The translations under genes were made by a program, and so were the position numbers. A stretch of 64,000 nucleotides of DNA from Akebia trifoliata (Eukaryota > Streptophyta > Magnoliopsida > Ranunculales > Lardizabalaceae): assembly GCA_017979445.1 (NCBI GenBank), contig CM030718.1, positions 16,036,760 to 16,100,759 on the forward strand, given 5' to 3'. Below, piece by piece: positions 21,337 through 31,383 of this stretch; position 1 is the first letter of the stretch; every line of letters starts with the position of its first letter. The notes below the pieces were generated by a model, which saw only the letters and a program-made list of their open reading frames with translations, ran no database searches and was not told the origin of the DNA.

Positions 21337-23114
21337 TGATTGGCCATATTTTTAGTCATCAATAAACCCTATAGAAGATTGTAGTAAAGTGATTTGTAGG
21401 GTATCATTATTGGCCGGGGATTGCGGGTACTCCTATTCTAAAGAGTCATAACAAATTTTAGTTAGTTTAATTAACAAATTGAAAACAAACATATTACACA
21501 AATTTGTAGGGGTTTCAATTTTGGCGATTCGGATTAAAAATAATAATAATAAAATAATAATAATAATAATAATAAAAAGAAAGAAATAATAAAAATAAAA
21601 ATTAAAATTAAAGAAATAAATATTTACAATTGATCATCTCTCTCACAATTCAGAAAATCAAATTCATTAAATGACTAATCAAATTGCTTCAACATAGATA
21701 ACGAATTTTATGCCTTAATTACATATCCGAATTGAATCAAAGTGCAAGCCTAAAGAGATCATGCATCTTATAAATTCCTTCTTAGATAATCCCTAGGGTT
21801 TTGGAAAAGTCCATCACCTAGTTATTTTGATTAAGCAATCAAGTTAATACTTAGCGTATCCTTACAACTTCTTAAACAAATCATTAAGATCAAAAGGAAT
21901 TATGATTCAATAACCTACTCTTCAAACCTATGGAAAAGTCCATGGCTAAAGAACATGCAATTTTCAGATCACAACTATTGTTCATAGTTTTTACCACTTT
22001 TAAATCATATTCCAAATCAATTAGGTGATTAGAGATACAATTATGGCTTCAATGACCGTTAATATCAAAGTTTTCAATATGACCAAACTGAAAATTCAGC
22101 ATACATAATTAAAATTCACTGATTCATGTGTCTACATATCACCAATCCAAAAACATCAATTAATGAATCTGAAAGTCACTAACTCATTGAATTAAAAATT
22201 TCCAACTTAAGAATCCAACAAGATGTTCTTTAATCCAAAAGCAACTAGGGTTGCAATAATAAAAATAAATAAAAGTCATAAGGGTTACACTTTTTAACAC
22301 AACCAAAGAAGTTTGAGATGTGTTGGTGGTGATGTTCCTCACGGCGATGATGTTGATGGTTGAAAACGAATACAAGCAGTACGTTGTAAACTTCTTGGCA
22401 ATAATGTTGCTGAAAAATTTCAGCAACTTCTCCTTCTTCTTGACAGCAACTCGTTGGCCCCTAGTTCCCCAAGTTTCAGCCCTCTTTCCTAAAGAAAAGA
22501 TAAAAAAAAAACCTAATAGAGAGAGAGCAAGAGAGAGAGAGATAGAGATCTTCTTTTTTTCCTTTCTTTTTACCCGTTCTTCTCTTCCTTCTTAGAAGCT
22601 AACAAAATCTCCTAAAAAAAATCTTAAATCTTATCCTCCAATAACAATATATAAGTCTGACTAATTAAAATAAAATAAAATCCTAATATAATTAGGAAAG
22701 TGGTGTTTTAGTTGGAATTTTCGTGCACTAGATTTGGAGACTTTCGAAAATAAACCTCGTCAAATTTTTAACAAATTCGCGTCAACAGTTTACGTGCAGC
22801 AACTTCAAACCCAATTTTGACCTTGATACAATCATTATCTCTTAAAACTCAAAACACGAAAGTTGTAGATCTTTTTCTCAGCGTTCCATAACATTTGGAA
22901 TCATCTCAATTGGAGTTCGGATGAGAGAGTTATGCCCAGATTATGAAGCGATGTCAAAACTGTCCAAAATCGTCCAATTAATTTCGTTTTGCACTTAACA
23001 CCTCCATTTGCATCCTAAATCAAAATAAAAGAATAATGAGTACATTTAGGCACTAAATATGTATAAAGGACTAAATATTAAAGGAGAAAAATATGACATT
23101 TTACATTCTTATCA
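21337..23114 (-). repeat. 5' LTR of the Athila-like element (right, 1778 bp)
   Basis: TGATTGGCCATATTTTTAGT to CATTCTTATCA, collinear with 12740-14525. Differences are scattered substitutions and repeat-length changes, mainly C/T and A/G transitions, as expected from methylated-C decay since insertion. Confidence 0.95.
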
Positions 23115-23883
23115 CCCCCCTCTATTATATCTTTAATTCTTTGGACCCCCAAATGGAGGGGTCCTTGAATAAATATCTTGACAACCCTCAACACAATTTT
23201 GCCTGAGAGCCTGATTGATCGACTTTTTTGGTTTAAATTTTTAAATTAATTTTATTAATGTTTCACTTTAATTATTTAATATTTTATTTATTAATTTCAA
23301 AATTTTTAATTATAAAAATTATGAAATTACCGTTTTGTCCTCGGAGAGAACTTTTCGCGTTTCAAGTCGATTTTTGATGTTCTAGGATGTTTTAGAATCG
23401 AGTTTCGTAAGAAATTCAATGTGAATGTTGGTTTGTGTCATTTATGAAATTTTTTGTGTGAAATGGTTGTGAACTTTATGAGAGGTATTTTTGTAATGTT
23501 GTCAAATTTTGTGAAAATTGACGAAATGATTTATTTAGTTCCGATTTGTTATTTTATGTGTTCGAAAGGGTTTTCTTAAGCGTACTGTAGGCTCTAGGAA
23601 TATTTTAAGGTTAGGGGTATTTTGGTAATTTGATCATTTTTTAGTGATTTTTATCGTGAAGCTTCTTTTTGTCTGCAAGATGATGATTTCTATGTTTTTG
23701 GGGTTATATTTCCCTACTGTAGTGTGGTTTCTACAGTTTTGTTAATTTGAGATACCTCATCTGGATTTCTGAAACATATCTAGTAATAAATAAAGCATTG
23801 GAATAATCATCTATCATTGGGAACCGTTGCGATCGGGTTGACGAGTTGATTAATTAGGCGAGTACAAAAATGGGGTGTCTACA
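23115..23883 (-). mobile_element. Family X/D LTR, reverse orientation, right half
   Basis: It resumes after the duplicated CCCCC (23115-23119) with the LTR 5' part and ends GGGGTGTCTACA at 23883, the reverse of TGTAGACACCCC. The next bases, reversed, read CAAAGAAGGGCATC, a polypurine tract. This LTR is therefore the 3' LTR of a minus-strand element whose body lies to the right. Confidence 0.9.
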
Positions 23884-23905
23884 GATGCCCTTCTTTGGCA
23901 GAGGG
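23884..23905 (-). other. PPT of the family X element
   Basis: Reading the minus strand, CTGCCAAAGAAGGGCATC immediately precedes TGTAGACACC. The purine run AAAGAAGGG fits the plus-strand priming site of Tat/Ogre-like elements. Confidence 0.6.
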
Positions 23906-26280
23906 TTGAAGCAAACTAGATAGCAAATCTATTTTGGTAGATGGTGCGATATCCGAATGCCAAAGCTAGTAACATTTCATTTTGCAGCCTGATTTAACAA
24001 TTTGTTGGGGTGTTTAGATCCTTGAGCGTAAACTCTCACCGAACTAAAAGGTTGTCAAGTCCTTGAATTTTAAAGAATTCTCCTTGAGTAAAAATGTGTC
24101 AGGTCCTAGAGATCTTCTCTCACTAACAATAATGATTCAAAATTGAAATGTGCTTATACAACTAGAACAATCATGGCAAGGTTGAACAATGAGGTAATTG
24201 GAGTCATAACAATGTAGGAACTTCGTTAAATCCTATTTGTAATTCTTTTTTAGAGTTCGAAAAAGTATGAGTTTCATTTATTGAACTAGAACCTATTGTA
24301 GCCACGCTTCTTGGGCTAAAGAACTTAAACAATCCTGTTAATTCAATATGATTCAAACAAAGTTGGAGTCTTATTTCTCGGACTCTGACTAAGGTTTAGA
24401 GGAACTTAAACAATCCTATTAAAATTGGAGTTTAGTTTCTCGGATTCGAGCTAAGGTTTATAGGCACTTCAAAAAACCTATTCATTCTATGATTCAAAAA
24501 GTTGGAGTCTCACTTCTCAGACTTGACCCTAGGTTTGTAGGCATTTCAAAAAACCTACTAATTCTATTATTAAAAAAGTTTGAGTCTTGCTTCTTGGACC
24601 CACACTTAGGTTTGTAGGCACTTCAAAAAGCCTATTCATTCTATGATTCAAAAAGTTGAAGTCTCGTTTCTCGGACTCGAACTTAGGTTTATAGGCACTT
24701 CAAAAAGCCTATTCATTCTATGATTCAAAAAGTTGGAGTCTCGTTTCTCGGACTCAAACTTAGGTTTGTAGGCACTTCAAAAAGCCTATTCATTCTATGA
24801 TTCAAAAAGTTGGAGTCTCGTTTCTCGGACTCGAACTTAAGTTTATAGGCACTTCAAAAAGTCCACTCATTATATGATTCAAAAAGCTGGAGTCTCGTTT
24901 CTCGGACTCAAACTTAGGTTTGTAGGTACTTCAAAAATCCTATTCATTCTATGATTCAAAAAGTTGGAGTCTCGTTTCTCGGACTCGAACTTACTAAATC
25001 ACGTTTCTCGTGCTTAGATTTATAAGAACTTAAAATAATTCTATTAATTCATTCTATGATTTAAAATCGAGCTCAAAGTTTGAAAGATCAGGCCTTTATT
25101 AGCTTATCATGCATCTGGATTCATAATTATCATTGGGCTTCACCGGACTTTTAAGCTTTTATAAGATTTTCTTTTTATCATGTGATTAAGAATAAAAACT
25201 TTGGAATTAAATGACCTTAAAAAATACCCTTAGTTTCAAGGTTGGTTTTAATTGGGACTTGACTACGAGACTGATGGAATGGATTACGCTTGAAAAATAT
25301 GGACTCTGCTGTATGACAGATAGAAGAACTGACATTCTTTTAAATTTAAGACTCTTAAGATTATCATATGTGCAATAAAGAATTGATCATTATTTTTGAG
25401 AAATGCTTAAGCTGGACTTAAAAAATCTTGATAAATATTAGAATAGAAGATCTTTCTTTTCAAAGTAGTTGATGATTCTACATCTTCCATTAGCGAATAC
25501 TTGAACAAGTAAACATACTTTTGAAGATCCTACAATGTTCAAGATGACTTCTGATTTTTTTGACTTCAACATTGTCTTCGTCGGATGTGAGCTCTTGACT
25601 GAAAAACGAATATTGTGGCTTGAATGGTTCTGTATTTTCTAGTTTCTGTACAAGCTTCCTTCTTGATGGATCCTTTCTTCCAATTTGATGATGCCTTAAT
25701 TTTTGCCAAGATCGCCTCTTCAGATTTTCAATCTAGCGAGTTTTATTTTTCTTTTTCTGATAATGCCTTGATTTTTACCTAGGTCGTCTTTTCAGGTTTT
25801 CAACCTAGCATGTGGGTTTTTCATTGATTTAGTGATTTTCTTAAAATCATGATTTTCTATTTTTGGAAAATTGATATTTGTAAATTGCTAATTTGGAAAA
25901 TCTAATTGTGATTATTTTCTAATTTGGAAAACCCCTTTTTCAAATTTCTAATTTTGATCTCTTAATTTGGGAAATTTCTAATTTCTAATTTAGAAGTTTC
26001 GTGAATTCCCAAATTAGAAGTTTCATATTATTGGTTTTCCACTTTAGAAAGTTTTCACAAATTCCTAGTTTGGCTGATTTGGAGAATCTTCACATATTTG
26101 GATTTGTAATTGAAATGGTGCCACGTGGACTATGGAGCATAAGGAAATTAAGACTTTTTCAAATATTTTTATTGGTGTGCGTAATTCGAGAAATCGCATG
26201 AGATTTGTGACAATATTTGCCTTGAGATTCGTTTAGCACATTTGATATGATTTGATAATCATGGTGATGATGATTGGACC
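23906..26280 (-). mobile_element. 3' untranslated internal region of the family X element, truncated
   Basis: No coding frame. It contains the 77-bp array (24363-25040) and, at about 25683-25815, two copies of a block of about 65 bp built on GATGCCTTRATTTTTRCC and TTTTCAACCTAGC. It then has AT-rich sequence with repeated AATTTGGAAA motifs (25855-26090). Long repeat-rich regions between pol and the 3' LTR are usual in Tat-lineage elements. The pol of this element is absent because another LTR terminus follows. Confidence 0.55.
24363..25040. repeat. Tandem repeat with an exact 77-bp period
   Basis: The block TTGGAGTCTCGTTTCTCGGA recurs at 24502, 24579, 24656, 24733, 24810, 24887 and 24964, always 77 bases apart. 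Two more diverged units precede it (24363 and 24425). Units contain GGCACTTCAAAAAGCCTATT. Divergence rises towards both edges, as in arrays homogenised from the centre. Confidence 0.95.
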
Positions 26281-26562
26281 ATAATCTTGACTTTAGTCTC
26301 TACCCGTTGACCGTAGGATAGTTTGGATCGTAGTAGAGACCGATCATCTCGATCGGGCGGGTTCGGTGCCTAACACCTTCCGAAATCCGTAATCTGACCC
26401 CTTACCCATTTATCTGATCCGTGGACCGACCCGATCCGTTTTGGAGTTATTTTCGGTTCCTAGACCTAAACTAGGTGGCGACTCCTTATTCCCTAAAAGT
26501 CCCCAATTTACCAATCGGACCCCTATCCACAATTTTGTGGAAAACGGGTCGAGGCGATTTCA
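26281..26562 (+). mobile_element. U5 end of a related LTR (family Y), plus orientation
   Basis: The order GGTGCCTAACACCTTCC, GGTTCCTAGACCTAAACTAG, GTGGCGACTCC and a terminal GCGATTTCA matches the 3' end of the X/D LTR, with many differences. No PBS follows, so it is a 3' or solo LTR end. Its 5' TG end was not found. GTATG follows at 26563-26567. Confidence 0.65.
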
Positions 26563-27009
26563 GTATGTCACAGCAAATAGGGCTGCCTATTGACAATCAA
26601 TTGGTTGTATTCCAAGCTGTCCCTATTTTGACATTGATTGTAAGTTGATTCTGTCCTGTACTAGATGTCTTATTTTGGCAGCCATTGATCACCATGAGGG
26701 TTTGGGGAGCATCAATGTCCCGGATGGTAGAATTGCTTGCCTTAGAGCCTTCAGAGGAGCCCATCACCGTATCCTCTACAGAAATCGTCAAAGTCTTGGA
26801 ACCTTCCTTGATAAGTGAATTGTCTCAATCAGATCATAAATAGTTTGTTTCTTCATTTCCTAACTTATAGCTTATGTCCTTGTGTAGAGTTTGTCGGTCC
26901 TATATAATATTTGGTCATCTTAGACTACATTAGCTAAAATGAGCTAAATGGTTTTCAAAGATAGATTTAAGATCATGGTATCATCATCCGCGAATAAGAG
27001 AGCAATACA
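26563..27009. other. Unassigned; possible minus-strand coding remnant 26597-26791
   Basis: A 64-codon minus frame beginning MTISVEDTVMGSSEGSKASN has plausible protein composition but no known motif, and it could not be extended in either direction without stops. The remainder, 26820-27009, is AT-rich. Confidence 0.25.
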
Positions 27010-28619
27010 TACCAAAAACTACATTTAATACAAAACTAGGATACTTCAAGTATCTAGTTATGCCATTTGAATTGACTAATTACCCAACAACTTTTATGGA
27101 TATGATGCAGCGGTTGTTTCGAGAATGTTTAAATTGATTTGTCATTATTTTTATAGATGATATCTTAATATACTCGGAGACGGAAGATGATCATGAAGTA
27201 CATATAGATGTGGCCCTTCATAAACTGCATAAGAGCCAATTATATGCCAAATTCGACAAATGTGAGTTTTTGTTAAACAATTAAAATTTCTTGGACACAT
27301 CGTAACTAAAAATGGTGTCTCTGTGGATCAGTCAAAGATAAAAGCAATAACTAATTGGAAATGACCCACCACGGTGACCAAAATTCAAAGTTTCCTAGAA
27401 TTGGTAGGATATTATTAACGGTTTGTTAAGGGATTTTTGAAATAGAAAGGAGTTTAGAATGAATGGACCGATCAATATGAGAGTGCCTTTCAAGAACTCA
27501 AAACCCATTTAACGACTGCACCAATATTAATGGTACCCACGATAAGAGAAAGTTATGTGATCTATTTCGACCCTTCTCACATTGAGTTGGGTTGTGTCTC
27601 TATGTAGAACAATCAAGTAGTTGTGTATGCCTCTAGACAATTAAAAATTAATGAGAAAAATTACCATACTCATGATCTAGAATTTATGGAGGCATTATCT
27701 TTATGGAGAAAAGTTTGAAGTATAATTAGACCACAAAAGTCTCAAGTATCTACTTGATTAGAAAAAGCTAATACATGAGACAATGAAGATGGATAGAATA
27801 TAAAGGACTTTGATTTCACCCTGCATTATTATCAAGGGAAGGCTAATGTGGTAGCAGATGCCTAAAGTAGAAGAAAGGAATGGGTATTTGCTTAACTTAA
27901 AGTCGAAGAATGGAAAATGTTGGACACAATTAACAAGTATTGCTTCGAAACCCCTTTTGAGAATGCTAACCAAAGCATCTATGATGCAAATATGACCGAA
28001 CAATCATAAATCTTACAACTAATCGTTGAAGCATATAAAGAGGATGAACACATAGAAGAATGCATGAGACATGTAGTGGAAAGTGATTCATCAGATGGAT
28101 GGATGACAATTATAGATGGAAGTCTCCCTTATTGAAGAGATTATGGATACCTTCTGACGTGCCATTGAGAAAGGATATATTAGAACAAGCCCACCAGTCA
28201 TGTTATATAGTGAACCCAGGAGGAACTAAGATGCATTGAGATTTAAGATAAATATTTTGTAGCCAGGGATGAAACTTATTATCACAAGGTTTGTAAGTGC
28301 ATGATCTTCCAACATGTGAAAGTAAAGTACCGAAATCTAGTAGGACTATTACAACTTTTTTCCATTCTGGAGTGGAAGAGGGAGCATGTCACAATAGACT
28401 TTGTATTGGGTTTGCCAAAGACCAACGAAGGATTGGATTCAGTCTGGGTCATTGTAGATAGACTTACAAAGTTCGCTCATTTCATTTAGATTAAGAGCAC
28501 GTATTCGATAGATAAACTCACTTAGTTGTATATGGGAGAAATTGTATGGTTATATGGCGTACATGTATCCATAGTGTGACATAGATTCTCAATTCACCTC
28601 CTATTTTTGGGTAAGGTTC
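27010..28619 (+). pseudogene. Chromovirus-type pol remnant (RT, RNase H, integrase), broken
   Basis: Plus-strand frames with many stops. RT: LGYFKYLVMPFELTNYPTTF (about 27048-27107), the catalytic box [12 protein letters not shown] (about 27145-27180), then FLGHIVTKNGVSVDQSKI. RNase H: VVVYASRQLK and HDLEFMEALSLW (about 27620-27710), followed by a deletion, then DFTLHYYQGKANVVADA. Integrase: WKREHVTIDFVLGLPKTNEG and DSVWVIVDRLTKFAHFI (about 28370-28486), which holds the first catalytic Asp. The homology stops at 28619, where LTR-like sequence starts, before the second catalytic Asp could be followed. The order and motif style fit a chromovirus (Reina/CRM-like) pol. Non-functional. Confidence 0.85.
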
Positions 28620-28841
28620 TGTGGGGTCAAAATTCAGTGAATGGCTATGATGAATCCTACTGCACTGATATGAAGTAGTCCCTAGCACCTCTCTCCTTAC
28701 GGTGGCGTGGTACCTACCTAAAACACTTCGACGCTCAAGTTAAAGAATCCGAGGAATCAATCTTAGTACTGGTTAGACTCTAGTTCCTCTATAAGATCTT
28801 ATCTATCGTGCTTACTATGCTATTTATCCTACCTGACTGTC
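28620..28841 (-). mobile_element. LTR fragment of Tat-like element A, left (3') side
   Basis: TGTGGGGTCAAAATTCAGTG through CTGACTGTC is homologous to 39967-40188. That copy abuts a PBS and so is the U5 end of A's 5' LTR. The left copy interrupts the integrase of the preceding pol. The LTR continuation is displaced by the insertion at 28842. Confidence 0.7.
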
Positions 28842-29332
28842 TAATGTGAACCCTCTTGGATCAGAACTTTTCTTTTGATGATCTCTTCTAGGAACCCTTT
28901 AATTTGAAGGCTTCGAATATTCTAGATTGTTTAGAAGCAACTTAAAAAAAAATGTTGATCGGACTAGAACCTCAAAGAATCTAAGTCTTTGAAACCCCAA
29001 TCTTGTGACGCCACAAGGATCGATCACTTCCTTGATAAGTTGAAGATTCATGCATTCCTCAAGAACTTGAACGAGAACTCATAAAAAACTCATAAAGAAA
29101 CCATAAAGAACCCAATAAGAACACATGAAATGAAACTAAAGTTTTCTTGAATAAACTTCAAAACTCATAAAATGTAAATTGTAAATTGTCTCAAATACAA
29201 CATGATGTGCCCTTTTATAGACAAATTAGATCAAGATTTGGTCTAAGTAGTCTTTAGGAAATAAAGACCAAAACTAAGGACAATTAGAATATAAAACTCC
29301 CAATTAACCCTTGCATCCAATTTGTTCTTACA
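28842..29332 (-). repeat. LTR 1 of a small chromovirus-like cluster (491 bp)
   Basis: TAATGTGAACCC to TTTGTTCTTACA. It matches 29781-30246 closely. The initial TG has become TA. The PPT-like AAGGGAGTGATT (reversed at 29333-29344) follows inside. Confidence 0.8.
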
Positions 29333-29344
29333 AATCACTCCCTT

Positions 29345-29762
29345 ACGCAAAAAGATAGTTGACCATCCTTGGTAAAGCTTTGACATCTCTAAAGTTAGTC
29401 GTAGAATCTTATAGAATGGCCTCCTTGTATTGTACTTCCACAATCAAGTTGTGTAATGTCTCTTCCATCATCTTTGTCCTCTTCCTAGTCATTGGTCCTC
29501 CAATTCCTTGCAATGGTTCTAGTGAAGACTTGGGAACATCAACTTGAATTATTTGGTCAACAACAAGATCTCCATTATTCTTTCCCTCTTCGAAAAGATT
29601 CGTCCTCGAATCACCTACATCAAACAAGGATAAATCAACAACATTAAAAGTTGTACTAACATTACCATAATCACTCGGCAAATCTAGTTTGTAGGCGTTG
29701 TCATTGATCCGTTCCAAGACTTGAAATAGTTCATCTCCTCGAGGCTGCAATTCTGATTTTCT
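29345..29762 (-). pseudogene. Integrase C-terminal fragment of a chromovirus-like pol
   Basis: The 113-codon minus frame 29409-29750 begins MQPRGDELFQVLERINDNA and continues DLPSDYGNVSTTFNVVDLS. This is the C-terminal DNA-binding part of plant gypsy integrases (the GPF/Y-like module: GDELFQVLERIND...Y.LDLP). The rest of gag-pol is missing: the fragment lies only 12 bases from a PBS. An internal deletion has therefore removed everything from the leader to integrase. Confidence 0.75.
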
Positions 29763-29780
29763 TTGGGCTCTGATACCAAA
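29763..29780 (-). other. Primer binding site, tRNA-Met type
   Basis: Minus strand TTTGGTATCAGAGCCC, immediately next to LTR 2, marks LTR 2 as a 5' LTR for the unit on its left. Confidence 0.8.
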
Positions 29781-30246
29781 TGATGTGAACCCTCTTGGAT
29801 TAGAACCTTCTCATAATGATCTCTTCTAGGAACCCTTTAATTTGAAGGCTTCGAATATTCTAAATTGTTTAGAAACAACTTTAAAAAAATGTTGATTAGA
29901 CTAAAATCTCAAAGAATTTAAGTCTTTAAAATCCCAATCTTGTGACGCCATAAGGACTGATCACTTCTCGAAGATTCATACACTCTTAACTCATAAATAA
30001 CTCATAAAGAACTCATAAAGAACCCAATAAGAACACATGAAATAAAACTGAAGTTTTCTTGAATAAACTTCAAAACTCATAAAATGTAAATTGTAAATTG
30101 TGTCTCAAATACAACATAAGGTGCTCTTTTATAGAAAAATTAGATCAAGATTGGGTCTAAGTAGTCCTTAAAAAATAAAGACCAAAACTAAGGACAATTA
30201 GAATATAAAACTCCTAATTAACCCTTGCATCCAATTTGTTCTTACA
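29781..30246 (-). repeat. LTR 2 of the chromovirus-like cluster (466 bp)
   Basis: TGATGTGAACCC to TTTGTTCTTACA, homologous to 28842-29332. It is followed on the right by the same PPT and integrase tail as LTR 1. It is thus shared: 3' LTR for the right-hand unit and 5' LTR for the left-hand one. Confidence 0.8.
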
Positions 30247-30497
30247 AATCACTCCCTTGCACAAAAAGATAGTTGACCATCCTTGGTGAAGCTTTGACAT
30301 CTCCAAAGTTAGTCGTAGAATCTTCTAGAATGGCCTCCTTGTATTGTACTTCCACAATCAAGCCGTATAATGTCTCTTCCATCATCTTTGTCCTTGTCCT
30401 AGTCACCGGTCCGTCAATTCCTTGCAATGGTTCTAATGAAGACTTGGGAACATCAACTTGAATTATTTGGTCAGCAACGAGATCTCCATTACTGTCC
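30247..30497 (-). pseudogene. Second integrase-tail copy of the chromovirus-like cluster
   Basis: The minus frame contains DQIIQVDVPKSSLEPLQGI and KMMEETLYGLIVEVQYKEAI, near-identical to the left unit's tail. Homology stops at about 30497, where unrelated sequence begins. Confidence 0.75.
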
Positions 30498-31127
30498 CTA
30501 GGGTTTCCTCCTCCATCGACAACAATCATAGGATCTCCACTAACTCTATGGAGTGATTTACATAATTGGGATTTTCTGGATCGACTATACTTATCTGTAG
30601 AGATCTCCTTTGTGATCTCTGGAATTGACGTGTATGCAACAGTTTTACGGTTCTCATCAAATCTGGCCTGCCCTGCTTGGTGAGTCTGATCTGGCTTATT
30701 GTTATGCTGCCCTACTAGCTAGGTTTGGGAGGTCTCTATCTTGACTTGCCCTGCCAACAGGGCTGCGCTTCCGTATATTGTTTTGCTCCTGATACCACTT
30801 AGTCAATTCAGACACATGTTCGACTAGATTTAGCATGCAATTATTTTCTTTTACAATTATCTCTTCTCGATGAGGCGTAAGGTCTCTTTGCTTCCTTGAG
30901 ACACAATTCCGCTATCTAATTGGCTATCTTACTTTTTCATAATTGTATCTGCTGTTTTCGAATTCATACATTCAATGCGACGTCGCTTCAAATCTCCTTT
31001 AACAGCCTAAAGGGATTGCTCTTCATCTGTAGCCATCCACGTGTCTTGATGTTTCTCGCACTACCCCCAATCTTGCGACGCTTTAGCGGGCTATGGCTGA
31101 CCTCTCAAGCGTATGTGCTCCTTTGTC
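30498..31127. other. Unassigned, with a PBS-like site at about 30788-30800
   Basis: On the minus strand TGGTATCAGGAGC resembles a tRNA-Met PBS with one change, but no LTR could be paired with it. The DNA to its right up to 31127 is non-coding and may be the remainder of element A's 3' LTR, which is unproven. Confidence 0.3.
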
Positions 31128-31132
31128 CTATT

Positions 31133-31140
31133 TTATAAAT
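31133..31140 (+). promoter_or_regulatory. TATA-like box ahead of the antisense ORF
   Basis: CTATTTTATAAATGGGGG lies about 250 bases upstream of the plus-strand reading region of element A and is followed by a pyrimidine-rich leader (31200-31260). Promoter function is inferred from position and sequence only. Confidence 0.4.
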
Positions 31141-31383
31141 GGGGGATTTAGTGCGTTCTTCGCTTATTATCCTGTTGAGTCTTTGCAAGTTTGTCTCTGT
31201 GTTTTCCCGTGAAAGCTCTTTACTCTTTTTCTTTACTTTGTTGCTTCATTTACCTCTTTCACATCGAGGTAATCTCTTCTTTTTTTATGCATTTTTTTTT
31301 CAAATTTAATTTTTTCATGGCTAGTACTATGGCCCAACTTCGGTGAAGTTTATATATTCTCGCCTCTATGTAAGTTCGGGTTG

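Larger units (their letters stand above)
12740..23114 (-). mobile_element. Full-length Athila-like Ty3/gypsy retrotransposon (10,375 bp)
   Basis: Complete structure in minus orientation: 5' LTR 21337-23114, tRNA-Asp-type PBS, gag-protease-pol (21092 to 16228), a long non-coding 3' region, PPT, and 3' LTR 12740-14525. It is flanked by CCCCC duplications and interrupts an LTR of another family. The LTRs differ at roughly twenty substitutions plus microsatellite length changes over about 1.78 kb, so insertion is recent. The Athila assignment rests on the PBS, the DLGAS protease, the integrase and the repeated GTGTGGGGG tracts. An env-like ORF, found in some Athila elements, is absent. The internal deletion in pol makes it non-autonomous. 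Confidence 0.95.

Noticed and set aside
11714..23883. A single retroelement with LTRs at 11714-12739 and 23120-23883
   Set aside because: The two pieces are consecutive halves of one LTR, joined at the CCCCC duplication, not a repeated pair.
24363..25040. Regular repeats considered as a CRISPR-like array
   Set aside because: Units are contiguous 77-mers without unique spacers, and the context is a plant retroelement.
30788..30800. PBS-like TGGTATCAGGAGC taken as the start of another element
   Set aside because: No LTR with TG...CA ends could be paired with it and no gag follows. Kept only as a note in the unassigned region.
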